A stretch of DNA of 64,000 nt from Tritrichomonas musculus (lineage: Eukaryota; Parabasalia; Tritrichomonadida; Tritrichomonadidae): assembly GCA_039105265.1 (NCBI GenBank), contig JAPFFF010000003.1, forward strand, positions 3,906,001 through 3,970,000, given 5' to 3'. This document shows, one piece after another, positions 12,001 to 18,754 of the stretch. Numbering within the stretch: the stretch's first letter is position 1; every line of letters begins with the position of its first letter. Position numbers and translations under genes: made by a program. The notes beneath the pieces are model-generated. The model did no database searches and had not been told where the DNA came from. It saw only the letters and a list, made by a program, of their open reading frames with translations.

Positions 12001-13237
12001 TGACATTTGCACACGTGTTATTGCTAAGCTTATTGAAAATCCAGCTAAGCCAATCTCATGGGAAGCTTTAAGATTCTTGGTCTCAGATATTCATTATGGT
12101 GGTCGTGTCACAGATGATTGGGATCAACGTTTGCTTAACGTTTATGTAAAGAAATTCTTCTGCCCTGATTTATTAACAACACCAAATTATCAATTATCAA
12201 CTAATACAGCATATTATGTACCAGATCCAACAACACTTGCAGATTTCATGCAATTTGTCAATAAGATGCCAACAGCAGATCCTCCTGATGCATTCGGACA
12301 GCATCCTAACGCTGATATCTCATCTCTTATTCAAGAATCTAACAATCTTTTGGCAACTGTTCTTTCATTACAACCAGCAACAGCATCCGGTAGTGGAACA
12401 TCGAGAGAAGATGCTGTTCTTCAAACCGCAAAAGACATGTTAATCAATCTTCCTCAACCAATTGTTCTTCCTCACTTCGGCGGTGCCTCATTAAATGATC
12501 CTTTACAGATCGTTCTTTATCAAGAAATTGCTCGTTATAACAAATTGGTTGAACTTGTTCGTAATTCTCTCGATCAACTTATTTTAGGTATCCAAGGTCT
12601 TGTTGTTATGTCAAGAGAACTTGATATTATCTTCCAATGCCTCTTCGAAGGTACAGTTCCTGAAATGTGGCAATATGCATATCCATCATTGATGCCACTT
12701 GGTCAATGGACAAAAGATCTCGGTAAAAGAGTCAACTTCTTCAGAAAATGGCTTGAAAAAGGTGAACCTACTAGCTTCTGGTTGGGAAGATTTACTTATC
12801 CTACTTCTTTCCTAACTGCTGTTCTTCAACGATCCGCTCGTCAGAAGCAAATTTCAATCGACCAACTTGAGTGGAATTTCACCGTCATGGAAACAACTAA
12901 GCCAAGAGAATTACAGCAACAAGGAAAGATTCCATCCGAAGGCGCTTTGATCCGTGGTTTGTACTTGGAAGGTGCTAGATGGAGTAAGAAGAAGGGAACT
13001 TTGGTTAATCCTAAGCCTCTTCAGTTGAACTGTGAAATGCCAATCATCCACTTCTTACCTGTTCAAAAGTCTAAGCAAAAGAAGACTGGCGTTTATACAG
13101 CACCAGCTTATATTTACCCTGTTAGAGGTGGTACGAGTGAACATCCTTCTTTGGTGCTTCCAATCGATTTACCAACTGAACTTCCACCTGAACATTGGGT
13201 ACAAAGAGGTACTGCTCTTATCTTATGTCCACCATAA
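2..13237 (+). CDS. axonemal dynein heavy chain, 5' partial (DNAH2 / inner-arm I1-beta-like)
   Basis: Motor subunit of axonemal dynein, driving flagellar beating by ATP-dependent walking on microtubules. The frame is open from base 2, so the ATG at 101 is internal and the true start lies upstream; at least 4411 residues are present. Counting from the residue encoded at 101, the four AAA P-loops are GPAGTGKT (about 1749), GRTGSGKT (2030), GNSGTGKT (2357) and the AAA4 form GLGGSGRQS (2705). A Walker-B-like CFDEFNRI follows the first. A coiled-coil stalk with a microtubule-binding tip lies at about 2935-3250, followed by AAA5/6 and the C-terminal domain. The C-terminus (FTYPTSFLTAVLQ, YPVRGGTSEHPS, HWVQRGTALIL) recalls DNAH2-type chains, but the subtype is from memory. 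No intron is evident. The stop is read as TAAA, the trichomonad poly(A) context. Confidence 0.95.
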   Translation, partial: QNKPDFSNLTNCVQWGQIHGRAVNTLLTALEGFMMPLFVKSDYLHDSIRSDLMPGMNKFLGFITETANSFYGQTVLYVPQEDLSDVQACSQNRALVQRLESIVIQWTSQLKTQIPCKFDSIGPLAEIEYWNFRNKTAQSLKQQIESKAVRQVVLVLEAVKSRYLADFKTHYDKMKEECTMAQSIIRHLQVLIEPCNQLSNGEVSECNDLLRKILFAIRFIWERCPYYQDENHLSALLKKVSDLVMHFITSKINLKNVFSLEGDVSNGLEILTIAVTVGSSWNKTYEVAMRAVQAKNPEAWKFDHTELFANFDAFISRCGDLKEICQNTIQFTRKRGTDIVPIPIFPGSLGSSISGSLQEIQDSYVEVLQKLESVDCDVFDVSDNRWHNKFNEYCESCANLESLLLNAIQTQFEAARTPSLALQLLEIFESLAVRDGVKHLVSNKCGELWKLFEQEVIAVRREFENLKTNPPLPPHQPIHAGTLIWAKSLLYRIQEPFEQIEAANSWLPAYAYKNEIIKSSRGIIQSIQDFIKGTFNDFHRNLLDKIRTLLNKPILMKATSTSLRCNMDPSLVVATEEATNFQRLDYEISKVAIELTGLRERNRQLSEAVLLVVRDYNAMYDCLKPEELQLFHDHFVNVEQRIKDALTPKDVWSNPSVVNTFVNNNVKELHHLHLIIVGFKQTATDIQDVCKRIGRVNILLVQPGKRTYTVSDFNDIETKQRETALDQINQSYEFSRNALANMFKRFTVNSNEVKEHWLNFLIDVDNQLMISFRQAANKALTDMKKCITDDTSPLFVAQTDLINGECAITPSFKEMQDTLISLSNEAIEISKNFQPLYWNLKDSIVVKKEEDDYLLDNEEHVPYVFEAEKRHFTTFIEMVKQDREIQTLYEEIQKSIQLLEQPLEDHLKSWAKYYDIWGTDKPSALKKIGEEAKVLADYESKISFYKSQSNEIQNTESQHTIQFVRLDSSPLQNALLTHCSDWQSRLVKLLNEVSHEQLLHFYQMFKEDSQKLQQVPTSIPELAALLKFMAEIKESIPKTEELFIPLRENFDALQKYEFPIDPKDMELLNSLAERWKDFKDATVLAEKQLEGHRDTFRKEHLAEVEEIRNLQSEMYNQFMLDEGWKASLGVEEARKIIEKYKEQVKTLREREANLRPGCELFKLDPPVYKEISSVETDLGLLDSIWKLEEEWEMMWSNWRTDPFKKLEVASMGSTAAAMASSVIALGIKNWEVADVLAKKIQTFRKTMPLIQNLKEPAIKERHWTTLKSTLGTENFDPYSDSFTLKTIFDMKFNEYADDIATIAMIAKKEFEVEQGLDEINGRWADLHFEITQHKSTNSNSNQVNYKAVNTDVIFETIEQDQTVLSGMKATLSSMKATKYFIAFDQQPITKLEQNLTKVLELLDFLLTVQRQWIYLESIFNGSETIRKQIPNEASEFNKVNTKWREVMEYLRRDTTTAMKGAQETDILKKLHEMNEKLEEIQKVLEKYLEKKRMAFPRFYFLSNDDLLEIIGKQKDPKCVLPHLKKMFHAIDKLRFETVQNADGKNQTVATMMTSPEGEEVKLETQVPIKDDVERWLDSIEKEMRHTVNNQLNRCRIEVMKANLQQKMAILNGDQFPGQCFITASQIKWTADCEKALDLSQKSTARITAQSHPLTQLIANQILYIGELTTLVRGEMPSLLRKKVKALLIIEDHARDVIQSMIQYGVQNNGQVSKDDFVWLMQLRFYWPKEHDYCTIQQTFAQFCYDNEYMGNNPRLVITPLTDRCYLTLTSALHFKCGGNPQGPAGTGKTETVKDLAKAFAKFCIVFNCSEGLDFKSMGNIFSGLAQTGAWSCFDEFNRIEVEVLSVVAQDVSRLLDAISTGSDKVILEHNEMNLNPTCAIFVTMNPGYAGRSELPDNLKTLLRPVSMMVPDCASIVKIELMSEGISAGESLSRKIVTLYDLAKRQLSKQDHYDFGLRSIKSVLVQAGKIKRQSPEQSDELILLRAMTDMNIAKFVAEDKPLFLSIMHDLFPGVELEQPAQNDLEKAINDIITEEGLQPEASLIEKIIMLNDTMQTRHGNMLVGRTGSGKTTNWRTLAKAVPRVGKNVLTYLINPKALSLNELYGAYDLNTRQWSEGILSSVIREVSIMESEDLRWVCFDGPVDTMWIESMNSVLDDNKVLTLINSSRIALPPEVGLLFEVEDLAVASPATVSRCGMIYMDVSSLGYKPYLESWIQRTLTVERHRNKINSLLHKYLDAFIDFKHQQLHDLLPATDLNVVQSFCHLYETLATPENCVDPADEIHFDPMVEAWFWFCLVWSIGATLDEDSRKEADLWARELDSPFPTKDTIFDYYVDTTKHSMVAWEDKLPTTWKRPADLPFNKILVPTVDTLRNSFILQTAIQGHKNILFVGNSGTGKTAFIDNVFLNLDNEHSSLSISLSSRTSSNKIQQIIENAFEIRTKGTFYPIGGKKLVVCIDDFNMPQRDTFGSQPPLELLRQWMENESWYDREKCTLKYLKEMMIVGAMCPPGGGRQPISKRLQSKFILFAVSQPSDSQLKRIYNLLLGDHVAKFTDEVQTLVEPLTNATLDLFQAVQKQFLPTPKKSHYIFNLRDMNRVYQGLLDSNTKYFDDRNAMIKLWCHECYRVFADRLVDNEDRSLFDKLIQNQLNTQLSTTFSALFKEAGEPTPHGAFVQEGLTMPYKEYPEFAELKKFLLEQLADYNETGNRVPMNLVLFKEAIHHTCRIMRIIGRPFGHALLIGLGGSGRQSLTRLATHILGYEFFQIQMKKNYKDREFRDDMKKLIDMTALEQKKTVFFFQDTQIISESFLEDVNSLLSSGQIPNLYEDDEIQQRRESMRAEAKKRGIIETPQSLFELFIQISRENLHVVLAMSPAGDGLRNRVRMFPPLVNNTTINWFNEWPDDALLAVADNLMVDVDFDEYEESQREEMKKKFIKDFVDFHKIADKDCQKMMTQLKRPFQLTPTTFLEFVANYCSLLTKKRKELKSKSEIYRNGLNTLSSTRQDVEAMSLDLEKKKQEVAASQAECEAMTEQMFHDQHQMNEQEKLVKLETEQLGKDEIRIKEKQQKAEVAYSSAKPVLDDADQALEKIKTNINQIHEIADYAQFHGAIAAIAEALMTLLNKPTGQAAAKAEMKKPSFCAQLQTFNKEEISKATLKKMAKYMKMPDLKPEFAANSSKAGAMLAEWINAIYKFALIYQEVHPLQEEVERIQAEYDEKMREMQIKQDRLKQLRLELETLKKRREEVNAKREALQTQAQETEVRLDRANHLINGLSGERTRWEEAISEFDQLELWLPGDCFLAVAFLCYCGPFPSEYRQSIVGKWKKIFRTQKMLFNPNFSPTLFLEEAVNVQDWHIHGLANDEYSEENATLVLFGERWPLCIDPQNQANKWIKKMYKDKLIVMTTKKENYINILENALQTGQQCLIQDIGEDIDPSLMPILNREFVKQGTAKLFKLGPDRLVGLHPDFRLFITTKMTNPTWAPEVTSRTTVVNFSVKEQGLEEQMLGIVVGKERPDLESEKIRLVTQMAQDKQTLHETELKILNLLASKKSSELLNDDALVGTLEDSKHLSANISEKLKSAAETEKKIDAAREGYRTVANRASSLFFVLSDLAYVDPMYQFSLDAYTTLFVHSLQRAQHSDDLQERNENIKSVHTLAVYTNTCRGLFEEHKLLFSFCLAVKIQKAGDQRSPGRVNPDEYLYLLRGPVGMNLEAVEGGTKPEWLGDREWEMIIGLGTLPAFEGIASSFEQYNDDWHEWYMEQEPESQPFPGEWTRKCSLMQSMVIVRCLRPDRVMSCVRSYVIQTLGQEFVIPPPLDLGLALSDSDAYTPLLFVLSPGVDPLIQLKQFAIQCNKQDDFHDLALGQGQADAARELIMDGSQKGWWVYLGNCHLMLSWMDTFEGIMEEISLSKINDNFRLWLSSDPNPKFPISVLQKSVKMTTESPSGLRANMTALLASINAEQFDKTTNNYKILVFSLCFLHSVIIERRKFLTLGWNIPYPFNRSDFDICTRVIAKLIENPAKPISWEALRFLVSDIHYGGRVTDDWDQRLLNVYVKKFFCPDLLTTPNYQLSTNTAYYVPDPTTLADFMQFVNKMPTADPPDAFGQHPNADISSLIQESNNLLATVLSLQPATASGSGTSREDAVLQTAKDMLINLPQPIVLPHFGGASLNDPLQIVLYQEIARYNKLVELVRNSLDQLILGIQGLVVMSRELDIIFQCLFEGTVPEMWQYAYPSLMPLGQWTKDLGKRVNFFRKWLEKGEPTSFWLGRFTYPTSFLTAVLQRSARQKQISIDQLEWNFTVMETTKPRELQQQGKIPSEGALIRGLYLEGARWSKKKGTLVNPKPLQLNCEMPIIHFLPVQKSKQKKTGVYTAPAYIYPVRGGTSEHPSLVLPIDLPTELPPEHWVQRGTALILCPP

Positions 13238-13559
13238 ATCAAAAACGAAATTAAGATGATGACGATTATGTTTTTTTTATTATTATATCTCAAATTTAAA
13301 TGTTTAATTTTTCATTAAAATATGGCTTTATATATATTGGTTTTCTCTTTTTCTATTTTATTTTCTCTTTATTTTGATTTTATAATAATATCAATTTGAA
13401 ATATCAGATCTTTTATAAATAGAGTAAAAATGTATTTCAAGTATAATTTATTTTGAATAATGGTGAATGTATTTTTTTAAAAAAATCAGGCATAATGGCT
13501 GATTTCTTTTTGTAGAGATTGAAGAATCAATGTTTTTTTAAACGTATAAATTTTGCTTA
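13238..13559. other. intergenic, dynein to coiled-coil gene
   Basis: 322 bases of AT-rich DNA with no supported gene. A TCAAT at 13527-13531 is a weak initiator candidate for the next gene. Confidence 0.5.
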
Positions 13560-15512
13560 ATGAGCACAAATATCCTCGATGAATCGAGGAAGCATAATCA
13601 AAGAATGGTTAAAATACAAAATCAAATCGAATCAATTCAGTTTAGCGTTGATAATTCAATTTCTGCTTTTCAAGTAAAATCGAAACAAATACAAGAAAGG
13701 AATCAGAAATACCAGAAATTCCTCGAAGGTTTACAGCAAAGAAGTTACATTATTCATCAATATACAGAAGAAATTCTTAAAAAAGAATACGATTTAACAA
13801 TAGAAAAGACTAATTACGAAGTAGAATTATCTAAAAAAGTTAAGTCTATGCGAGCAGAAGATAGAAAATTAACTTCAGAACTTGCAAGTTGTCGAAAGCG
13901 CTTGATAGAAATTTGTTCACAAAAAACTCAATTCTCAACAACAGTTTCAACATTATCTGTTACAATTTCTACGCTTGAAGATGAAGAAATTAAACTTGAT
14001 AAATTGCAATCGCAAGCAGAACGAATAATTGCTAAATTAAAACTTTCGATAAAGTCTGATCCTGTTTCTTTCAATAATTCAGAAATTGATCACTATAAAA
14101 AGCTCATCGATTTTACAGATCAACAACAAAAATTAGTTAAGCGTAATATTGAGCAATGTTCAGTTCAAATGGTTTCTTTAAATGATATTATTTCTAAAAT
14201 GAATAGCAAAACCATACTTCTTAATGAAATGAAAGAGAAGGCTTTGGATTATATTTACAAATCAAATAAATTTAGAGAATATCAAATGAAGAAATTTCAT
14301 CTCCAACAGAAAATTGAAGAAAAAGATAAATGCATTAAAGATTTTAATAAAAAAGCTAAAAAAATTAGGAAAGATATTTTAAATCATAAAAACAATGAAT
14401 GCGAATCTTTTGTTGATTCAAGGCGCTCCATGAATCATTCTTCGAAACTTATGAATATGAGAGATATGATTCATAAACAAATTCAGGATACAAAATTCCA
14501 ACTCAACCAACTTCGATTAGCTAATGAAGATTTATTTTCTGAGGAAAAAACTTTAAAAAGTAGAGTCACCTCTTTTAATCAAGATTTATCAGTTATGAAT
14601 GAATCTTGTTCCCTAGTTGAAAGTGAATTAAATTTTGCTAAAAGTAAAATTGAAAAAATCAATAGTAAAGACATCGAAACAGATCGACTTATAGAATCAT
14701 ATCTCAAAGAATATAATTCCTTGCAAAAACAGATAAAGAACGAAATCATTGAAAGTGCATCATTAAAATCTCAACTTAATGAATCAAAAGTGATTTCTGT
14801 TAATTTTGATACTGATGTTAATATTGAAAAAGAGCAGGTGATTAAAAAAACAGATTTGCTTCAATGCCAAATTGATGATGTTTTTAGCGATATGGAACAG
14901 CTAAAAAAGGATATTATTCGTTATCAATTAATTAGAGATGAAAATGAAGCACAGAAAGATAAATTAGATAGTGACATTCAAAGTAAGCATGTAATAATTA
15001 AAAAATGCAATGATTTTCTCAGATCTGACCTTACATTATATTCAAATAAGAGGACAGTGAGTGATTCTTTTTATTCGCATGAGATTTCTAGGAACATCAA
15101 TTCTCGGATATTATCTGAAACTTTATCACAACTACAAACCGCTGTTAACCTTAAAAGGGAAACGATTCAACATCGAAAAGATGATTTATCTTCACAAAGG
15201 AATTCAATTACCACATTCTTAACATCATATTATGAAGATATACCAACAACAACCGAAACGCTGAAAAGAAGTATTAAATTCGCAATACAAGAAAATCCTT
15301 TGCAAGATAGAATTCAAACATTGAACTTCTTAATGGAAAATTTGGAATCAATTCAAACAAGTTTTGATCAACAACTCAATATTTGGAAAGAATTGTTTGA
15401 AAAAGAAAATGAAAGTTTAATTCTTGATGATTGGCAGATTGATTTAAATAGGCTAAATGAAAAAGCGGATGACTTAATTATTTTTAATCAAGTATTTGGA
15501 CTAACTCCATAA
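13560..15512 (+). CDS. coiled-coil protein of unknown function, 650 aa
   Basis: Family not recognised. Almost the whole protein, from about residue 10 to 620, has heptad-like patterning rich in K, E, Q, N, S, I and L, with no signal peptide or membrane segment, so a long rod-like cytoskeletal protein is likely. The short C-terminal part (around LDDWQIDLNRLNEKADD) is less regular. It starts at an ATG and is intronless. It lies 322 bases behind a dynein heavy chain on the same strand, but trichomonad genes are transcribed singly, so a shared flagellar role is only a guess. Codon usage looks like a host gene, somewhat more AT-rich than the dynein. Confidence 0.8.
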   Translation: MSTNILDESRKHNQRMVKIQNQIESIQFSVDNSISAFQVKSKQIQERNQKYQKFLEGLQQRSYIIHQYTEEILKKEYDLTIEKTNYEVELSKKVKSMRAEDRKLTSELASCRKRLIEICSQKTQFSTTVSTLSVTISTLEDEEIKLDKLQSQAERIIAKLKLSIKSDPVSFNNSEIDHYKKLIDFTDQQQKLVKRNIEQCSVQMVSLNDIISKMNSKTILLNEMKEKALDYIYKSNKFREYQMKKFHLQQKIEEKDKCIKDFNKKAKKIRKDILNHKNNECESFVDSRRSMNHSSKLMNMRDMIHKQIQDTKFQLNQLRLANEDLFSEEKTLKSRVTSFNQDLSVMNESCSLVESELNFAKSKIEKINSKDIETDRLIESYLKEYNSLQKQIKNEIIESASLKSQLNESKVISVNFDTDVNIEKEQVIKKTDLLQCQIDDVFSDMEQLKKDIIRYQLIRDENEAQKDKLDSDIQSKHVIIKKCNDFLRSDLTLYSNKRTVSDSFYSHEISRNINSRILSETLSQLQTAVNLKRETIQHRKDDLSSQRNSITTFLTSYYEDIPTTTETLKRSIKFAIQENPLQDRIQTLNFLMENLESIQTSFDQQLNIWKELFEKENESLILDDWQIDLNRLNEKADDLIIFNQVFGLTP

Positions 15513-15922
15513 TACTTGATTTTTTTAGTTTCTTTCTTCTCTGTATATTTTATATGTGTATTTAAAATAAAGTGTTATTACGATTCATAATGTTTTTTTT
15601 TTTTTTCTCTCTCTAACGAATTGCATTTTCTTTTAAAATGCATATCTAATGTTATTTGATGCTAAACATCTAAGCATAAAACATATTTTTTTAAAAATTT
15701 GGATAGTCAATTGGTTGTTGAAAAAAAAAATTAAAAAGATGGAAAACAAAAAGAAGCAAAAACAATTAAACAAATATATTATTTATTATGTGATGAATGA
15801 GTAAACAAATTCCGAATATTTTTATCTTCTGTTAGTTCAATAGGTATCTTTCATAAAAAAGACAAGAAAAAATCATAAAACGAATTCAAAGAAATTTGAT
15901 TCAAAAAATAAAATTTAAATTT
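15513..15922. other. intergenic, AT-rich
   Basis: No gene seen. Contains a 13-17 base poly-T run near 15593 and short A runs. It ends where the last ankyrin unit of the DUF3447 gene (minus strand) begins. Confidence 0.5.
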
Positions 15923-18324
15923 TATTTTTGACATTGACCTTAATCTTTGGACTTGCTAATAAAAGGCTTATGATTTCCATGTCTCCCTTTTCAACTGCTA
16001 CATGCAGTGCTGTTTGATAAAAAACATTTTAAAAAAAAATTTCATAAAAAAAATCAAAATTTTTTGAATTTCATTAAAAAATCGATTTTTTTTGAACGTC
16101 ATCAGAACAAAATTAATTTTGGAATTGTATGAAAAAAAGGGTTCATTTGAAACTATATGAAAAGAAATTGATTTTGAATTTTATTAACAACATCACAATA
16201 TGAAATGTAATGAAATCAATTGAATTTGAAACTCCATTTGAAAAAAAAAATTTATGTTTGAAACGATATTAAAAAAATTGATTTTTTAAAACGAAATAAA
16301 AAAGAATGAAAAGAAATTCCATAAAATTCTATTATTTAAGAATATTATTAACTTAAATTGCTTTTAAACTTGATATAAAATTGACATCAAACTTCATTAA
16401 AATTGTTTTGCATTTTGAATTGCATTCAAAAAATAAATTGATTTGAAATGTAATAAGAAATCACATGATTTGAAACGTAATTAAAACAAATGCAATTTAA
16501 ATGTAATTAAATAACATGATGTATAATTCTATTAATCATAAAATAAGTTAAAACTTTATGAGCAAACTTGAATATTTGAACTTTATTTCAAAACAAAAAT
16601 TTTTTTTGAATTGTATGAAAAAAAATTTTTTCGATTAAAATTTCATTAAAAAAAAAATCAATATAAAATTGATTTACTATTTATATCGACTTTTGGCGAT
16701 TCTATTAGAAGTTGAACAATATCTTTATTACCTTTTTCAACAGCAATATTCAATGGAGTCGTATGAAAATCAATAAAAAAAACTTGATTTATAAAAAAAA
16801 TGATTCAAAATGCAATTAAAAAAAAAAACAATTGTTAAAACTATATAAAAAAAATAATAGCTTTTAAAATTTTATTAAAAATAACTTATATAGGAATGTA
16901 ATAAGTAAATATATGTCTTTGGAATTCCATTTAAATCAATGATATTGAAATTTGATGAGCAAAAAAAAATGATTTTAAAACGTAATGAAATTTTTTTTTG
17001 AAATTGGATGAAAAAAGGCATTGAAACTCTATTAATCGAATTTGATTTTGAAATTTCATTAAAAATATCTTATTTAGAAACCTTATTAAAATATGTTGAC
17101 ATTAGAAATTTTATAAGATTGCATTAGAAACAGTATAAAAAACAAAGATTATTTTTTGAAACATAATAAAAAAAATTTTTTATTTTGAATTCTTTTCATA
17201 TTTAGATCTAACTTTGTTATAGCCAACAAACATTTAACAATCTTATAATAATTGAATTTACACATATCGAAGAATATATATAATTGATTATTTAAATCAT
17301 CTGGGAAATATTCATAGTTATAGAATTTAAAACTTTGTTCATAAATTTTAACGTCTTTTTCATTTTTGAATAATTTTTTTTCAATGTAATTTGAAAGCTT
17401 AATATGATGGCATTTGATTGATTCCAATAAACATTCCTTATAAGATTTATCCTTTGGTAATATTCTACTTTGTTCCAGTTGTTCGATCAATTCAGTATTC
17501 TCACCGTGGATTGCGAAAAGCCACAAATTTGGCGTCATTTGAATTTCATTCAAAATCAAAAATTTGAAAATTAAAACGGAGCCAAAAAGTGCCGAATATT
17601 CAATGAACGTTGGCTTTTTATTCATCAAAAAAGAATTCGTTTCAAATATAGATGTCTCAATTGTGTCAGAAAACGACTTTTTCTGCCGATTTACATATAA
17701 AATGAATTGGTCAATCATGTCGTCTCGAATCAGCTGGCAAATATTCTCTGAATTTTCGGCATTTTTTCGTTTTTGGTCGAATAATTTTGGATTTTTCTCA
17801 GCAAACTCGGCATTCTTCCAGAATTTGTGAGTCTTTGATTCAATTTCTTGGCACTTTTCGTCATTAAAAAATGCTTTGAATTCAGGGTAAAAATATTCTG
17901 GATAATAAGAATAAACGTATTTGTCGGTTGTAATAATGGATGCGAGAGATTCATCTGGAATTAGAATCTTTTCTTCAAATAGATACAATAATAGACGTTT
18001 ATTGCTTTGAAATATGTCAAAAATTTGGTTTTTTGTGTAAAATTTTTCAATGCCTCCTTTGAGTGATGAAAGAATGTGCTCGATTTTGTTGAAAAAGTTG
18101 GGAGTTCGATGATGATGGTTTGAAATGTGTATTATCATGCGTAGTATTGCATTAAAATCATGGTAATCTTCTTGGATTTCATTATCGTCTAAATATTTAA
18201 TTATAATTTTATAATCATCTTTGATGGTATTTTCTTTCTCAATAAAGTTGAGGATGGCTTTTTGTATATCCTTCATTTTTTCCAAATATTTTTCAATTTC
18301 TGCTTCAGCTTGCTCTTGTATCAT
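15923..18324 (-). pseudogene. DUF3447/ankyrin-type gene with stranded ankyrin units, probably broken
   Basis: The main reading frame (18324 down to 17149, 391 aa, ATG start) matches the trichomonad-expanded DUF3447 (PF11929) plus ankyrin architecture. Family-like stretches are SNKRLLLYLFEEKI, IEYSALFGSVLIFKFL and NLWLFAIHGENTELIEQLE, then the first half of an ankyrin unit (YYKIVKCLLAITKLDLNMK). The frame then runs into AT-rich DNA and stops. Two more ankyrin units of the same type survive on the same strand: about 16790-16680 (TTPLNIAVEKGNKDIVQLL, then ESPKVDINSKS) and about 16020-15925 (QTALHVAVEKGDMEIISLL, then ASPKIKVNVKNKI and a stop). Between them lie about 350 and 650 bases of degenerate repeats, not spliceable by the obvious sites. 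Either a pseudogene or a 391-aa protein with lost repeats. Function unknown; ankyrins bind proteins. Confidence 0.7.
16021..16680. repeat. degenerate AT-rich repeats between ankyrin units
   Basis: Loosely repeated blocks of roughly 30-45 bases built on a TTGAAA...TAATGAAAAAAATTGATTT theme. GAATTGTATGAAAAAAA, for instance, recurs at about 16123 and 16601. Similar sequence fills 16800-17150. On the minus strand the theme resembles the linker codons that join ankyrin units in this family (KSI followed by aromatic residues), so it may be an expanded linker minisatellite. Confidence 0.5.
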
Positions 18325-18588
18325 CGATATTTTTTATATAAAAAAAGTTATGTAAAAAGACGTTTTTTTTCTATAAATTATATCAAAAAATTCAATTGAT
18401 TTGAATGTATACATTTTTTTAAATAACCTTTTACAAAAGTTATTTTATTCTCACAAATTAAATTCAAAAAATAATTACAGAATGAAATATTGAATACTAA
18501 AATAATGGATTATTTAATATTGATTAAATTCAAGCCAAGATATTTATTGCAGTAAGCCTACTGCAATAATAAATCATAAATTAAGTCT

Positions 18589-18621
<33 letters not shown>

Positions 18622-18754
18622 TAAAATATTATTAAAAAATAAGGTAACTAATGCAACGAAGTATATTTAAAACATAGATAAATAAATATAAACGTAAAAC
18701 AAAACAAATTTTCAAGGGAAGGGAAGATTATTACCAATATTATTATTTATATTA
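18325..18754. other. intergenic with poly-A tract and perfect hairpin
   Basis: 430 bases with no gene. It holds an 11-bp perfect inverted repeat (arm TTATTGCAGTA, loop AGCC) at 18544-18569 and an uninterrupted run of about 30 A at 18590-18619. It separates the 3' end of the LRR gene from the 5' end of the DUF3447 gene, both on the minus strand. Confidence 0.6.
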
